Made by a program: the position numbers and the translations under genes
Notes under the pieces: model-generated
The model's input: the letters and a program-made list of their open reading frames with translations, nothing else
Databases searched by the model: none
Told to the model about the DNA's origin: nothing
From: a virus
Length of the DNA: 46,343 nucleotides
Virus record (IMG/VR): IMGVR_UViG_3300037961_006053
Span: 3,156 to 49,498 of that record
Reading direction: 5' to 3' (one strand)
Shown here: piece after piece, positions 36,762 through 42,925 of the stretch
How positions within the stretch are numbered: the first letter of the stretch is position 1
How the letters are laid out: the number at the start of each line of letters is the position of its first letter

Positions 36762-37174
36762 AGGTGTTTTGAGAAATGTGTCCGGTCGAAGAAAGGGCTT
36801 TCCAATTAAGGTACCATGGGGGTTGCGATTGGGTGTACCCCCCCTCCCCATGCGGCTTTCTTGAATACCATCCGGCGAATCAAACTTAATCCAAGTACGA
36901 CGTTTCGCGTTGGTGGCGAGCCGGCTTCCACAGACAAACCTCTATCCAACTTTTTCCGGCGGGGGGGAAGACGAAATTGGTGGCGTGGTGTCGAAGTCCG
37001 TGCGCTCCAGGTTCGACGTGCCCAGGCCTCGTCCTGATCAAGCCCTTCAGTCATACCATGGGGTCGTGCTGAAGCACTCAGAACCCTGGGAAAAACAAAG
37101 AGTATTTTTTTTAACCGCAGAAAAAATCTTCCTTTCTTTTTCCCATGAACCTGACCCCATGGAAGGACTGGGTC

Positions 37175-37197
37175 GTGATCGGGACGGTCCCGGTCAC
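37175..37197. promoter_or_regulatory. 23-bp near-perfect palindrome
   Basis: GTGA-T-CGGGAC-G-GTCCCG-G-TCAC is symmetric at all positions except one T/G pair. It is centred at 37186, 70 bases before the first early gene. As DNA it could bind a dimeric protein; as RNA it would fold into a strong hairpin. No T-tract follows, so termination is unlikely. Confidence 0.55.
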
Positions 37198-37255
37198 TAA
37201 ACGAACCTTACGCACCCAGCCTTCTAGTGTTGGGTGTGTTGTATGTAAAGGATGG

Positions 37256-37468
37256 ATGACGATGAGTTCAATGAAAGACGCTTACCTTCGACAACTTCGG
37301 CCCATGGACGGCCAGCAAGCTGACCCGCCCGAGCCAAAGGCAGAGACGGCTCCGGCTCACCCGAAGCAGGGTGATCTCTTCGACGTTGCAGACAACCGGG
37401 TGCTGTGTCTCAACCTTCTCTCTTTTACTGAATACGAACTTCGTAGGCGGGCTCAGAAGCTTGGATGA
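37256..37468 (+). CDS. First early-region gene, hypothetical protein
   Basis: About 70 residues. ATG 37256 lies 3 bases after AAAGGA; a second in-frame ATG at 37262 is spaced better. An upstream start at 37145 would include the palindrome and has no ribosome site. The sequence is MTMSSMKDAYLRQLRPMDG, a Pro-rich linker (DPPEPKAETAPAHPKQ), and a hydrophobic/basic end (NRVLCLNLLSFTEYELRRRA). The run NRVLCLNLLSFTEYELRR suggests a helical end. No family recognised. Confidence 0.55.
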   Translation: MTMSSMKDAYLRQLRPMDGQQADPPEPKAETAPAHPKQGDLFDVADNRVLCLNLLSFTEYELRRRAQKLG

Positions 37469-37479
37469 TTCCACTGCAC

Positions 37480-37507
37480 GCTCATCGGGCTTCGCTGTCC
37501 GATGAGC
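37480..37507 (+). terminator. Perfect 9-bp hairpin after the first early gene
   Basis: GCTCATCGG (37480-37488) pairs with CCGATGAGC (37499-37507), loop GCTTCGCTGT. It lies between two genes and has no T-tract, so it is more likely an mRNA-processing or stabilising element than a full terminator. A related hairpin with similar loop (GCTTCGGT) is at 38108-38127. Confidence 0.6.
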
Positions 37508-37550
37508 ATTCTGTGAAATCCTTCACAATATCAACCACTTAGGAGGCCAC

Positions 37551-37820
37551 ATGCTTCGCTACTTCTTCTCTCGTTCTATCCGCATGGTCATTGACTCCGT
37601 CGACGACCTTACCATCGCACCCGGCGTCGAAGCCGAAGAAACCCTGTACGCTTTCCGTGACGCAGTCGTTACTGACCTCGTAAGCTTCGACGAATACCTC
37701 CCTGAAGATTCGGTCTTCCTTGAGGCACCCGAAGCCCGCAGGTTGCACGACGCTAAGCGCAACGTGTACGTCGCAATCATCGAACTTATCGACGCGCAGA
37801 TCTCTGCGATCACCCGCTAA
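37551..37820 (+). CDS. Early small hypothetical protein
   Basis: An 89-residue acidic protein with a strong AGGAGG before ATG 37551. It is helical, with alternating charge (GVEAEETLYAFRDAVVTDLV, EAPEARRLHDAKRNVYVAII). The start and codon use (many C-ending codons) match the neighbouring early genes. No family recognised. Confidence 0.7.
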   Translation: MLRYFFSRSIRMVIDSVDDLTIAPGVEAEETLYAFRDAVVTDLVSFDEYLPEDSVFLEAPEARRLHDAKRNVYVAIIELIDAQISAITR

Positions 37821-37844
37821 ACCCTAACCAACATAGGAGGCCAC

Positions 37845-38093
37845 ATGGTCTACTCCAAACTCGCTACCTTTCTTCTCTCTATCGATCTCTGTACTGACGT
37901 CGACAGCCTGGTTGAGCAATACGAACTCATTCGCAATGAGTACGATCTTGCTGGGTACGAAGCAGACGGGAACATCTTGATCGCCGAGTCCGACTACCAC
38001 GACGCGTACATGAAAACCTTGTGGTCGGTCATGCAGATGTTCGAGATTCGTATCAAGGAACTCGGAGGTCAACTCCCCGGCTACGCAGCTTAA
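37845..38093 (+). CDS. Early small hypothetical protein
   Basis: An 82-residue, probably helical protein starting at ATG 37845 behind ATAGGAGGCCAC, a near copy of the leader of the previous gene. The sequence has VDSLVEQYELIRNEYDLAGY and MKTLWSVMQMFEIRIKELGG. No family recognised. It lies directly before the long GTAACAC array. Confidence 0.7.
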   Translation: MVYSKLATFLLSIDLCTDVDSLVEQYELIRNEYDLAGYEADGNILIAESDYHDAYMKTLWSVMQMFEIRIKELGGQLPGYAA

Positions 38094-38107
38094 TTCCTTT
38101 CCGCGCT

Positions 38108-38127
38108 CATCCGGCTTCGGTCGGATG
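38108..38127 (+). repeat. Hairpin related to the 37480 hairpin
   Basis: CATCCG (38108-38113) pairs with CGGATG (38122-38127), loop GCTTCGGT. The surrounding sequence (CGCTCATC-x-GGCTTCGG and a following GTTGTGA) resembles that of the 37480-37507 hairpin, so the pair looks duplicated. Both sit between early genes. A regulatory or processing role is possible. Confidence 0.5.
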
Positions 38128-38153
38128 GACGTTGTGAGTAATTAAACTCTAAA

Positions 38154-38490
38154 CCGTTACACAGCGTAACACACTGTAACACACTCAGTGTTACGGCAAA
38201 CCGGAGGTTCTATCTACCTTATTCTAAAGTGTAACACTGTAACACACTTTTCCTACTATACCCTTACGTGACGAGACCACGAATGGGTTTAGAGCAACAC
38301 GCTACGCGCTAAACCCATTCTCACATTCTATATGTACGTCCTCTCCACGATATCCGTGTTACAGTGTTACACCTCGCGATTGTCCAGCTTGTTCCTGCAC
38401 TCTCGCGTAACACGCATCCTGTTACACAGTGTTACATCATTCAGCCAACTCAGCGAAAAACCAGGTTGAACCGTCGACACTGCGTAACAC
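38154..38490. repeat. GTAACAC / GTGTTAC repeat array in intergenic gap
   Basis: The gap 38094-38553 has no gene. GTAACAC occurs at 38166, 38176, 38231, 38239, 38407 and 38484, and its complement GTGTTAC at 38188, 38356, 38364 and 38429. GTTACAC occurs at 38156, 38366 and 38421. The core GTGTWACAC is itself symmetric. Spacing is 8 or 10 bases within clusters, near one helical turn. Such dense repeats are typical of iterons, partition or operator arrays. Confidence 0.85.
38229..38372. other. Nested perfect dyad, candidate replication origin or control site
   Basis: Outer arms of 17 bp (38229-38245 and 38356-38372, GTGTAACACTGTAACAC type) and inner arms of 12 bp (38281-38292, GAATGGGTTTAG, and 38309-38320) are both perfect and share one centre at 38300.5. 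The two spacers between outer and inner arms are each exactly 35 bases, and they are not symmetric in sequence. The centre would form a hairpin with a 16-base loop (AGCAACACGCTACGCG). This geometry suggests paired protein binding around a cruciform or an origin. Function is inferred only. Confidence 0.85.
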
Positions 38491-38553
38491 AGCCTACTCC
38501 GTCGAGGCTTTTGACGGAGATCATAGAAACCCCAAACCGACCAGGAGGTCCAC

Positions 38554-38709
38554 ATGAAAGCGCTCATCCTTATCGACTCCGCAGAAAACCCCGGCTTCCT
38601 CGAAGTGTACGCGTCCATCACTTGCACCGACGAAGACGAATTCCTCGACACGCTCGAATACTACGAATCATCGCAGTTCACAATCTGGCTCACCGAGATC
38701 CCAGCCTAA
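38554..38709 (+). CDS. Early mini-protein (51 residues)
   Basis: ATG 38554 follows ACCAGGAGGTCCAC, the same leader as in neighbours. The sequence MKALILIDSAENPGFLEVYA and DEDEFLDTLEYYESSQFTI ends in WLTEIPA. It is acidic, 51 residues, below usual gene-calling limits, but the ribosome site, length and codon choice support it. No family recognised. It directly follows the array, so it is the first gene under any promoter there. Confidence 0.75.
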   Translation: MKALILIDSAENPGFLEVYASITCTDEDEFLDTLEYYESSQFTIWLTEIPA

Positions 38710-38734
38710 ACTCTAACCCGACCAGGAGGTCACC

Positions 38735-39004
38735 ATGGCCGAACACCACCTCAAAGTTCTTTACGTCAACACAGACGGCACCCTTCCCGGCGCCCCAAAC
38801 CTCAAGCAGATTTGGACATGCGGCCCCGGTCACTGGACTGCAGAGGTCGTTGCAATCTACGCAGAGGCTTCAGACCCCAACGCGAAACCGTACCACACCC
38901 ATATCGAAATGACGAGAACCGAAGCCTACGACAACTGGCACCGGATACCTCACACAACTCGAACGAAAATTCGTGAGTGCAAAACAATCTCGTTCAACGA
39001 CTAA
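38735..39004 (+). CDS. Early small hypothetical protein
   Basis: An 89-residue protein starting at ATG 38735 after CGACCAGGAGGTCACC, again the repeated leader. The sequence is HLKVLYVNTDGTLPGAPNLK, then beta and helix (WTAEVVAIYAEASDPNAKPY, ETAYDNWHRIPHTTRTK-like). Aromatic and polar residues are frequent. No family recognised. Confidence 0.7.
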   Translation: MAEHHLKVLYVNTDGTLPGAPNLKQIWTCGPGHWTAEVVAIYAEASDPNAKPYHTHIEMTRTEAYDNWHRIPHTTRTKIRECKTISFND

Positions 39005-39025
39005 CCGACCAAGGAGGTCAATATC

Positions 39026-39136
39026 ATGAAACACTTCTACGTTCCACACAATGTGTTCATCAAACAGTTCAGGCACGCAATTGCCTGGAACCCAATCCGT
39101 ATTCCTTCTTCGTTCATCATCCAACAACTCGCGTAA
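39026..39136 (+). CDS. Early mini-protein (36 residues)
   Basis: ATG 39026 follows CGACCAAGGAGGTCAATATC. The product MKHFYVPHNVFIKQFRHAIA then WNPIRIPSSFIIQQLA is basic and aromatic, with no membrane segment. It is very short, but the conserved leader supports translation. A terminator-like hairpin follows 31 bases downstream. Confidence 0.6.
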   Translation: MKHFYVPHNVFIKQFRHAIAWNPIRIPSSFIIQQLA

Positions 39137-39167
39137 ACGTAGCGTAGATTTAGTTTCCGTTGCGCGT

Positions 39168-39201
39168 AAAACATCTCGGCCCTTTGGTTGAGAGATGTTT
39201 T
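39168..39201 (+). terminator. Hairpin with T-tract, probable terminator
   Basis: AAAACATCTC (39168-39177) pairs with GAGATGTTTT (39192-39201), ten perfect pairs, with the T end supplying the terminal tract. It closes the block of early mini-genes and precedes an AT-rich strip (39222-39245) that could hold a promoter for the next gene. Confidence 0.75.
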
Positions 39202-39295
39202 CCTCTCCACTTCAACAAATTGTGTTGAGTGAATATTAATTGATTCCGCCGGCGGTCGGTCACCGTCATCCCTAAAACAACAACAGGAGTCCAAC

Positions 39296-40009
39296 ATGGA
39301 CAAAATGACAAAGGCGTACATTCGCCGTATCGCAAAGCCACAACTCGTTCCGACCAGTAGCGTAATGCACTACATGGCTCATCACGAGATCATCCACGGC
39401 AGTACGTTCGACAAGAACGGCAAGGAGTGGCCCCAGGTCGTAGCCATCATGCTCGTCAATCCAGACGATCGCCAGATGGTTCACTACCACGTCTACTCCG
39501 AAAGTCGGAAAGACGTCGAGCGCATCATGAAGATGTTGCCAGTCAAGTACCGGTCGTGGATGCGAGACAACCTGCTCAACGACGCGGGGTTTCACAACCC
39601 TGGTCAGTCGCCCGGTTGCAAAGGTCGCAACATCGAGATGCGTTCCACGTACTCATTCGAGAAGCCACCTTGGGTTCGCCCTCCAGTGTTCAACCCGAAC
39701 GCTCACACCTACGTGAAGGTGGGCGGGATTCCCAACTCCAACCGTCTTGGTCCTTACTACAAGATCAAGCCCAAGAAGGAGCCAGAAGATCAGGTCCCAA
39801 TGCCTGGCAACAAGTTGTCCAAGCCTGCAGGCGACGAGTCGATTCTCGATCCTTGGGGCAAACGGCACACAGTCGGTGAGGTCAGCGACATACAGATTGA
39901 CTCAGCACTGGACGTGTTGATGTCATACGCCGAAAAGCAAGGCGCACTCGCTCCAATGCAGGCGTGGGCCGAAGCGATTCGCGAAGGTTACGAACCACCC
40001 ATTCGGTAG
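39296..40009 (+). CDS. Hypothetical protein, 237 residues
   Basis: ATG 39296 is behind AACAGGAGTCCAAC. The sequence has beta-rich and His-rich patterns (HYMAHHEIIHGSTFDKNGKEWPQ, VHYHVYSESRKDVERIMKML) and a Pro-rich middle (KPPWVRPPVFNPNAHTYVKVGGIP), then a helix near the C-terminus (QIDSALDVLMSYAEKQGALAP). No family recognised. It is the largest unknown early gene. The His-containing HHEIIHG is not a clear catalytic motif. Confidence 0.75.
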   Translation: MDKMTKAYIRRIAKPQLVPTSSVMHYMAHHEIIHGSTFDKNGKEWPQVVAIMLVNPDDRQMVHYHVYSESRKDVERIMKMLPVKYRSWMRDNLLNDAGFHNPGQSPGCKGRNIEMRSTYSFEKPPWVRPPVFNPNAHTYVKVGGIPNSNRLGPYYKIKPKKEPEDQVPMPGNKLSKPAGDESILDPWGKRHTVGEVSDIQIDSALDVLMSYAEKQGALAPMQAWAEAIREGYEPPIR

Positions 40010-40025
40010 GAAGTAATTGCATTCT

Positions 40026-40047
40026 CACCAGGCTCTCGGGTCTGGTG
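40026..40047 (+). terminator. Weak hairpin between two early genes
   Basis: CACCAG (40026-40031) pairs with CTGGTG (40042-40047), followed by GGTTTGTTGTTCC. The stem is six pairs and the T-tract is broken, so termination is at best partial. Confidence 0.45.
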
Positions 40048-40097
40048 GGTTTGTTGTTCCTTTCACCTCCCTAACCCTTAAACAACAGGAGTCCATC

Positions 40098-40370
40098 GTG
40101 GACGATTTCATCATTCTCATTCTCTTCATGCTTGCCTCGACTGGCTTGATCATCTATCTCATCCCCTGGTTCGAACGACGCAGTGCGCGTATTCAACTCC
40201 TGGAACTTGAACGCAAGCTTCACTACACCATGCTCTTCGCTCCAATGTGGGATGCGCCCGACGAAGAACACGACCGTTACGAAAACGAAATTACTTGGCT
40301 GCGCCGTGAAATGAACTCCATCATGGATCGCCACGGTGTACACCCACTCGACTCAATCAAACCTTTTTAG
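40098..40370 (+). CDS. Small membrane protein with coiled coil
   Basis: A 90-residue protein. GTG 40098 is the start, behind CAGGAGTCCATC, a copy of the leader at 39296; the frame upstream lacks a ribosome site. Residues about 4-23 (FIILILFMLASTGLIIYLIP) form one membrane segment, followed by FERRSAR. By the positive-inside rule that tail lies in the cytoplasm. A short helical coiled coil follows (IQLLELERKLHYTML, NEITWLRREMNSIM). A membrane role is inferred; it does not look like a spanin by this topology. Confidence 0.7.
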   Translation: MDDFIILILFMLASTGLIIYLIPWFERRSARIQLLELERKLHYTMLFAPMWDAPDEEHDRYENEITWLRREMNSIMDRHGVHPLDSIKPF

Positions 40371-40379
40371 GAGACCATC

Positions 40380-40766
40380 ATGGCTCGCGAATTCAAAGTA
40401 ATCGTTGCTGGCTCTCGAACCGCTCGCTTCGACGCATCCACTTACCAATTGCTGGAGCGCAAACTAAACCTCATCCTCGAGAAGAAATCCATCACTCACG
40501 ACATTGTGATCATCTCTGGTGGCGCCGCAGGTGCCGACTTTTGGGGCGAACTCTACGCCCGCGACTACAACTACAAGGTGAAGCGTTACCCCGCTAACTG
40601 GGACACACACGGCAAACGTGCTGGGTACCTGCGCAACGAGGCCATGGCTGCAAACGCTGACGCACTTGTCGCACTTTGGGATGGCACATCACGCGGCACC
40701 CAACACATGATCAACATCGCTGCCCAACGTGGGCTTCCTACTCGAATCATTCGCTTCGGAGAATAG
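40380..40766 (+). CDS. SLOG-family DUF2493-like protein
   Basis: A 128-residue protein behind TAGGAGACCATC. The Rossmann-like SLOG motifs are plain: VIVAGSR (residues 7-13), DIVIISGGAAGADFWG (41-56), RYPANWDTHGKRAGYLRNEAM (69-89) and ALVALWDGTSRGT (95-107). These match DUF2493/YspA-type SLOG proteins, predicted to bind nucleotides or nucleotide-derived ligands. Phages often carry them in early regions; a role in nucleotide signalling or conflict is plausible but not shown. Confidence 0.88.
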   Translation: MAREFKVIVAGSRTARFDASTYQLLERKLNLILEKKSITHDIVIISGGAAGADFWGELYARDYNYKVKRYPANWDTHGKRAGYLRNEAMAANADALVALWDGTSRGTQHMINIAAQRGLPTRIIRFGE

Positions 40767-40767
40767 A

Positions 40768-40875
40768 ATGTACCTACTTGAAATATCTCAACCAATTATG
40801 TTGATTGTTCTTTTGTTCAACACCTGCCTGTTCACAGCCGCTTACTTCACAGCGCTTGACCCACGCAGGCACTAA
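40768..40875 (+). CDS. Membrane mini-protein (35 residues)
   Basis: ATG 40768 lies one base after the previous stop, behind GGAG. The product MYLLEISQPIMLIVLLFNTC then LFTAAYFTALDPRRH has one hydrophobic segment and a basic end. It is 35 residues, too short for usual calling. It could be a small membrane effector. Evidence is spacing, ribosome site and composition. Confidence 0.55.
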   Translation: MYLLEISQPIMLIVLLFNTCLFTAAYFTALDPRRH

Positions 40876-41011
40876 CTTCAACTCAACGTTTCAAAACTGC
40901 GGCAGAAAACACCCGGCCACGCAGCGGGTGCAGACGATAGGTGGGCGTCCGGTCTATCGTTCGTATAACTAAAGGACAGGGCGCACTCCCTACACTACCA
41001 AGGAGGTAGAC
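40876..41011 (+). ncRNA. Structured leader upstream of ssb
   Basis: Two adjacent hairpins lie in this 136-base leader: CACCCG (40910-40915) with CGGGTG (40925-40930), and ACGATAG (40934-40940) with CTATCGT (40954-40960). A TATAAC-like box is at 40964-40969. The strong AAGGAGG follows before ATG 41012. The paired stems could control ssb expression or stabilise its mRNA. No known riboswitch recognised. Confidence 0.45.
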
Positions 41012-41425
41012 ATGAATACCGTAATCATCTGTGGCAACCTGGGCAGCGACCCAATCAAGCGGGCAACCGCATCCGGCATGAGCGTGTGCAACCTGAGCGT
41101 TGCAACCAACGAAGGCAAGACCGTCAACGGCGAGTGGCAACCACACACCGAATGGCACAACGTCACAGTCTTCGGCAAGACGGCCGACGCTTGCGCCAAC
41201 AACTTGGCCAAGGGCTCCAAGGTAACCATCCGCGGCAAACTGCGTACACGCAAGTTCACCGACAAGGATGGCAACGACCGCAAGGCAACTGAAATCGTCG
41301 CCGACGAGATCGACTTCGTCGCCCGTCCCACCGCTCAAACCCAGAGCGCCCCTCGCCAATCAGCGCCACCACAGCCGACATACAACGGCGATGGCGCCTA
41401 CGGTGCAGACGATATCCCCTTTTAG
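41012..41425 (+). CDS. ssb: Single-stranded DNA-binding protein
   Basis: A 137-residue protein with a strong AAGGAGG. It shows the OB-fold of bacterial-type SSB: MNTVIICGNLGSDPIKRATA, NLSVATNEGKTVNGEWQPHTEWHNVTVFG, a KGSKVTIRGKLRTRKFTDKDG strand, and TEIVADEID. A Gln/Pro-rich linker and the acidic end GADDIPF are the conserved C-terminal peptide that recruits replication and repair proteins. It would coat single-stranded DNA during phage replication and recombination. Confidence 0.95.
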   Translation: MNTVIICGNLGSDPIKRATASGMSVCNLSVATNEGKTVNGEWQPHTEWHNVTVFGKTADACANNLAKGSKVTIRGKLRTRKFTDKDGNDRKATEIVADEIDFVARPTAQTQSAPRQSAPPQPTYNGDGAYGADDIPF

Positions 41426-41429
41426 GGAG

Positions 41430-41449
41430 AAGCAGTTTGCGGTCTGCTT
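41430..41449 (+). terminator. Hairpin just downstream of ssb
   Basis: AAGCAG (41430-41435) pairs with CTGCTT (41444-41449), then TGCTAAAACC. An alternative pairing GCGGT/ACCGC (41439-41461) overlaps. The second half of the stem is partly T-rich. It may attenuate transcription past ssb. Confidence 0.5.
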
Positions 41450-41486
41450 TGCTAAAACCGCACTCCCCACCAACACAGGATTCCCA

Positions 41487-42119
41487 ATGTCTCGAACCGA
41501 CGCGATCTTCTGGATCAACAACAACCCACAGCTTTTAACTTCACTGTTCACAAAATTGCCCGCATCAGCACCCACCCGACAATGCGGCTGCCCACCCGTG
41601 CACACGACATGCATGGAAACCACAGGCCCCGGCTCTTGGGTGCCCGCCTGGATCGACCACGACGACGGAAGCAATGACCCAGACTGTCACTCATGCGAAG
41701 CACACAACATCGTAGGAACCATCATCAAAATGTGCAACGAGGTCAACCCTCGTGGCCAGGTCACAAGTTCCGATATTCATTGCATGGAAACCGGATACAT
41801 CGACCCCACTACGTTTCTAACACCCAGCAACAAACTCACTTACAACGACCACACCGAACCACTCGGCATCTGGGTATGGCCATTCCGTATGTTGTGGGAA
41901 TTCGAAACCAACGAAATCATATTCAACCAGGCGCCGATGCCGTGGATCATCGCCCGGCTGCAACATATCAAAGAACAATGCAACCTCGCCATGTGCGACG
42001 AACAATCCCTCGACGAGTGCGCAATTGTCAACCACCTTGGCAACGACTTCAACAAGTTCCCACCACGGACCCAAAAGTTCCTCGACGACATGTACGGCGT
42101 GTGGCAACTCCGACGGTAG
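41487..42119 (+). CDS. Hypothetical Cys-rich protein
   Basis: A 210-residue protein starting at ATG 41487 behind CAGGATTCCCA; a longer frame upstream overlaps ssb and lacks a ribosome site. Cysteines cluster in QCGCPPVHTTCMETT and DPDCHSCEAHNIV. The remainder has Trp/Pro-rich segments (WVWPFRMLWEFETNEI, PMPWIIARLQHIKEQCNL). Metal binding is possible but the spacing is not a known finger. No family recognised. Confidence 0.7.
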   Translation: MSRTDAIFWINNNPQLLTSLFTKLPASAPTRQCGCPPVHTTCMETTGPGSWVPAWIDHDDGSNDPDCHSCEAHNIVGTIIKMCNEVNPRGQVTSSDIHCMETGYIDPTTFLTPSNKLTYNDHTEPLGIWVWPFRMLWEFETNEIIFNQAPMPWIIARLQHIKEQCNLAMCDEQSLDECAIVNHLGNDFNKFPPRTQKFLDDMYGVWQLRR

Positions 42120-42172
42120 CGAACTCAACGAAACACTCATTTTTTTGTTTGCTTTTTATTTTAGTTTAACTA

Positions 42173-42185
42173 TACCATATTGGTA
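42173..42185. promoter_or_regulatory. TACC-N5-GGTA site overlapping a leader
   Basis: TACCATATTGGTA lies in an AT-rich gap (42120-42196) containing a T-rich tract and a TATACC box at 42171-42176 that could be a -10. AAGGAG immediately after is the ribosome site of the next gene. The same palindrome layout occurs at 36749-36761. Confidence 0.4.
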
Positions 42186-42196
42186 AGGAGATCATC

Positions 42197-42652
42197 ATGA
42201 ACATCACAGACCTTGAACTCGAAGCACTACGCAAGTTCAACAGCGGCAAAAACGCTGACGCGTTCGCCAACGAACTTGAGCCCGGCACATACCCCGTCAA
42301 ACTAACCGTCACTCTCGAGGGCGAACTACGCAAAGGCCAACCCGGCGTCACCAAGTCTCGCAACACAACCGGCAGTGCCAATATCGTTCGTTACCTTCTG
42401 GACCGAATCAACGACGCCACGTATGCTGCGATGTTTCGCGACCTCGAAGCGATCCGCGCAGGCAAGTTCGACATCAAACAACCCAAACAATTCGCCCGTC
42501 GTTTGGAAATGGTAATGCCCTACCGTGAAATCCCAAGAGCAGGCAGCACCAAATACAACGGCAATGTATTCGTAGAAGACATCATTGCCGCACCAACCCT
42601 CGACGAACTGCCTACCGGCCTTCGTCTCATCAATGGAGATTCAAATGAGTAA
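42197..42652 (+). CDS. Hypothetical early protein
   Basis: A 151-residue protein starting at ATG 42197 after GGTAAGGAGATCATC. It has charged helical parts (DLELEALRKFNSGKNADAFA) and a beta strand (GTYPVKLTVTLEGELRKGQPG), then helices (NIVRYLLDRINDATYAAMFR) and a C-terminal YNGNVFVEDIIAAPTLDELP. No family recognised. The operator-like site before it suggests it has its own promoter. Confidence 0.75.
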   Translation: MNITDLELEALRKFNSGKNADAFANELEPGTYPVKLTVTLEGELRKGQPGVTKSRNTTGSANIVRYLLDRINDATYAAMFRDLEAIRAGKFDIKQPKQFARRLEMVMPYREIPRAGSTKYNGNVFVEDIIAAPTLDELPTGLRLINGDSNE

Positions 42653-42911
42653 TCCAACCGACACCACAACCGACCCGACTGAACCCATACGCCGTTCGAT
42701 GGTGCACGCGCTCAACACCAACGCCGGTCAACGCGCAACATTGGAAGAAACATGGGGTCGGGTTTGGACAACCAGTGAACTCACGAGCGAATTCGATGTA
42801 ATCGCATTCCTTGCCCCGTACGTCAAAGTCGTCAGACACTCCGACGGCCAAACCGGAACACTCATGTTCCAGCATCACCCTCGCTACTACTTCGACTTCC
42901 AGTCTTCATAA
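42645..42911 (+). CDS. Hypothetical early protein
   Basis: An 88-residue protein whose ATG (42645) overlaps the end of the previous gene by eight bases and has GGAGAT upstream. The sequence is Thr/Pro-rich at the start (TDTTTDPTEPIRRSM), then DVIAFLAPYVKVVRHSDGQT. The aromatic end HHPRYYFDFQSS is distinctive. No family recognised. Confidence 0.7.
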   Translation: MSNPTDTTTDPTEPIRRSMVHALNTNAGQRATLEETWGRVWTTSELTSEFDVIAFLAPYVKVVRHSDGQTGTLMFQHHPRYYFDFQSS

Positions 42912-42925
42912 CCCCAGGAGGAATA

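Larger units (their letters stand above)
36694..37255. promoter_or_regulatory. Divergent control region rich in palindromes
   Basis: No credible gene in 560 bases. It separates the leftward operon (start 36693) from the rightward early region. Visible elements: CTTGTC-GT-GACAAG (36728-36741), GTAAT-ACC-ATTAC (36745-36757), TACCATTACGGTA (36749-36761), GTGCT-GA-AGCAC (37066-37077), a 23-bp palindrome at 37175-37197, and a pyrimidine-rich tract at 37128-37143. A possible leftward promoter is TTGTCA near 36739 with TAGGTT 17 bases on. Probably a repressor-operated early switch. Confidence 0.55.

Noticed and set aside
36806-37200. Frames of 73-96 residues on both strands in the control region
   Set aside because: No ribosome sites, Arg/Pro-rich translation typical of non-coding GC-rich DNA, and they overlap palindromes.
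38154-38490. CRISPR array interpretation of the GTAACAC repeats
   Set aside because: Units are 7-9 bases, in both orientations and without regular spacers; no cas genes.
38364-38912. 182-residue plus-strand frame through the array
   Set aside because: It crosses the repeats and overlaps the 51-residue gene and the next gene, both with strong ribosome sites; Arg/His/Pro-rich translation.
40017-40097. Upstream extension of the membrane protein gene to 40017
   Set aside because: It covers a hairpin and has no ribosome site; GTG 40098 has the repeated leader CAGGAGTCCATC.
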